DNA of 64,000 nt. Origin: Parelaphostrongylus tenuis. Taxonomy: Eukaryota; Nematoda; Chromadorea; Rhabditida; Metastrongylidae. Below, one piece after another: positions 63,365 through 64,000 of this stretch (position 1 is the stretch's first letter; each line of letters begins with the position of its first letter). Below the pieces are notes generated by a model. That model was not told the DNA's origin and ran no database searches. It saw nothing but the letters and a program-made list of their open reading frames with translations. Made by a program: the position numbers and the translations under genes. Location of the stretch: the NCBI GenBank assembly GCA_019055375.1, contig JAHQIW010005857.1, forward strand, positions 1 to 64,000, written 5' to 3'.

Positions 63365-64000
63365 AATAAATCGCATATGAGCAGTGGAAAGAAGCTACCC
63401 TGTTACAAAAAACTATTCTGATAAAGGAAACTGTCCTGCTATAAGTGGTTAAAAACGTTGAAAATAAAGCTTCTATAATCAATCAGAATTCATACTGGTT
63501 GACCATCTCTTGCGGTGCTATGATGTCTCAATACATCCGATGATGTCGAGTGTTGTGCAGAAATTTTTGTGTCAGTTGAGATTCGAGCCCTTATTTCATT
63601 CTATTCGGGAGTGCATGCTAAACCGTTGCACTACCGACGCTTGGATAAAATGAAAAGGAGTGACACAAAGCTAACTCGAGAATAATAGGAAACTTTCTTA
63701 ACTGATCACTCATAAATCTAACTATATTTAGCACATTAGCAACGTGATCAAATCCAAAAATGACAAAGCCTAATAGGTCTGATGATGTCGTTGCACCTTT
63801 GACTGAACTGAAGCATAGATACCAATAAGGCTCATGCTATCTCAACGCAAATACTGCCATTGGAGGAAAAAAGTTCGGGGGCATTTTAATATGCCGGGGA
63901 TCCTCTCATGTGATGTGGGATTTTCTCACTGAAGGCCTAGATATTAAACCTCATTATTTTTACTTGTCACAAGCCTTCGTCATGTCAAACGGAGAGTAAG
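63365..64000 (+). repeat. Third copy of the inverted-repeat-2 arm, cut by the window end
   Basis: Matches the outer part of the left arm at 44040-44440: CGCATATGAG, AAAATAAAGCTT, GTGACACAAAGCTAA, ACTCATAAATCTAACTA and CAATAAGGCTCATGCTATCTCAA. It follows the 5' end of an RTE-A element in the minus orientation, just as the left arm follows an RTE-A fragment in the minus orientation at 43990. Confidence 0.75.
63570..63645 (-). repeat. tRNA-like repeat, family E copy 6
   Basis: Minus strand: GGTAGTGCAACGGTTTAGCA (box A-like), GCACTCCCGAATAGAATG, GGGCTCGAATCTCAAC (box B). The clearest box A of the family. Confidence 0.55.

Noticed and set aside
1..64000. CRISPR array, prophage, bacterial operon or rRNA
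   Set aside because: No regularly spaced short repeats, no operon-like packing of genes, and no rRNA-like sequence was seen. The content is clearly eukaryotic.

Overview
This is a repeat-dense, gene-poor piece of a eukaryotic genome, most likely a nematode and possibly a strongylid or hookworm. That is an inference. It rests on Rte-1-like and hookworm-like RTE retrotransposons, Penelope-like elements (PLEs), a mariner relic, tRNA-derived SINEs, and a few short exons bounded by short introns with TTTTAG acceptors. No rRNA gene, clearly intact tRNA gene, CRISPR array, bacterial operon or complete multi-exon gene was seen. Nearly every autonomous element is broken by frameshifts, stops or truncation.

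Layout. 1-6.2 kb: a long inverted repeat (1-818 and 3510-4281) around a spacer with possible exons, a PLE tail and SINEs. The block 2.8-6.2 kb recurs in direct orientation at 16.4-19.9 kb. 10.0-14.6 kb: on the minus strand, an RTE 3' scrap, a PLE fragment and a long decayed RTE (family B). 15.15-16.8 kb: the best PLE, with RT (YVDD), a GIY-YIG endonuclease remnant and a 3' hammerhead motif. 20-27 kb: diverged unrecognised repeats, SINEs and a small hammerhead element with terminal inverted repeats. 27.3-32.6 kb: minus-strand exons of an unidentified gene, a palindrome with two divergent hammerhead motifs, a plus-strand von Willebrand A-like remnant and an RTE-B scrap. 32.6-33.4 kb: two more hammerhead elements. 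34.5-35.8 kb: a mariner relic abutting a SINE. 36.8-41.15 kb: inverted repeat 3, with 1.5 kb near-identical arms. 41.9-42.5 kb: a gene fragment duplicated in opposite orientations. 43.4-52.3 kb: an RTE-A fragment, then inverted repeat 2 (arms of 3.2-3.7 kb) whose arms carry hammerhead elements and RTE-A tails and whose loop holds an RTE-B scrap. 52.3-53.35 kb: a minus-strand PLE tail. 55.65-63.35 kb: two RTE-A copies tail to tail with a PLE tail between them. 63.36-64 kb: the start of a third copy of the inverted-repeat-2 arm.

Main signal. Self-cleaving hammerhead ribozyme motifs occur in at least two contexts. The first is the PLE 3' regions, with a very short palindromic stem III. The second is a separate family of short elements of about 0.3-0.4 kb. 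Five copies there share a six-base stem I (two of them fully paired), a core near CUGAUGA...GAAA, a two-base-pair stem III with an ACGU loop, and in the best copies a GUC or GUA cleavage triplet. Some of these small elements have inverted ends. Others show a direct-repeat layout like that of retrozymes. All structures were folded by eye.
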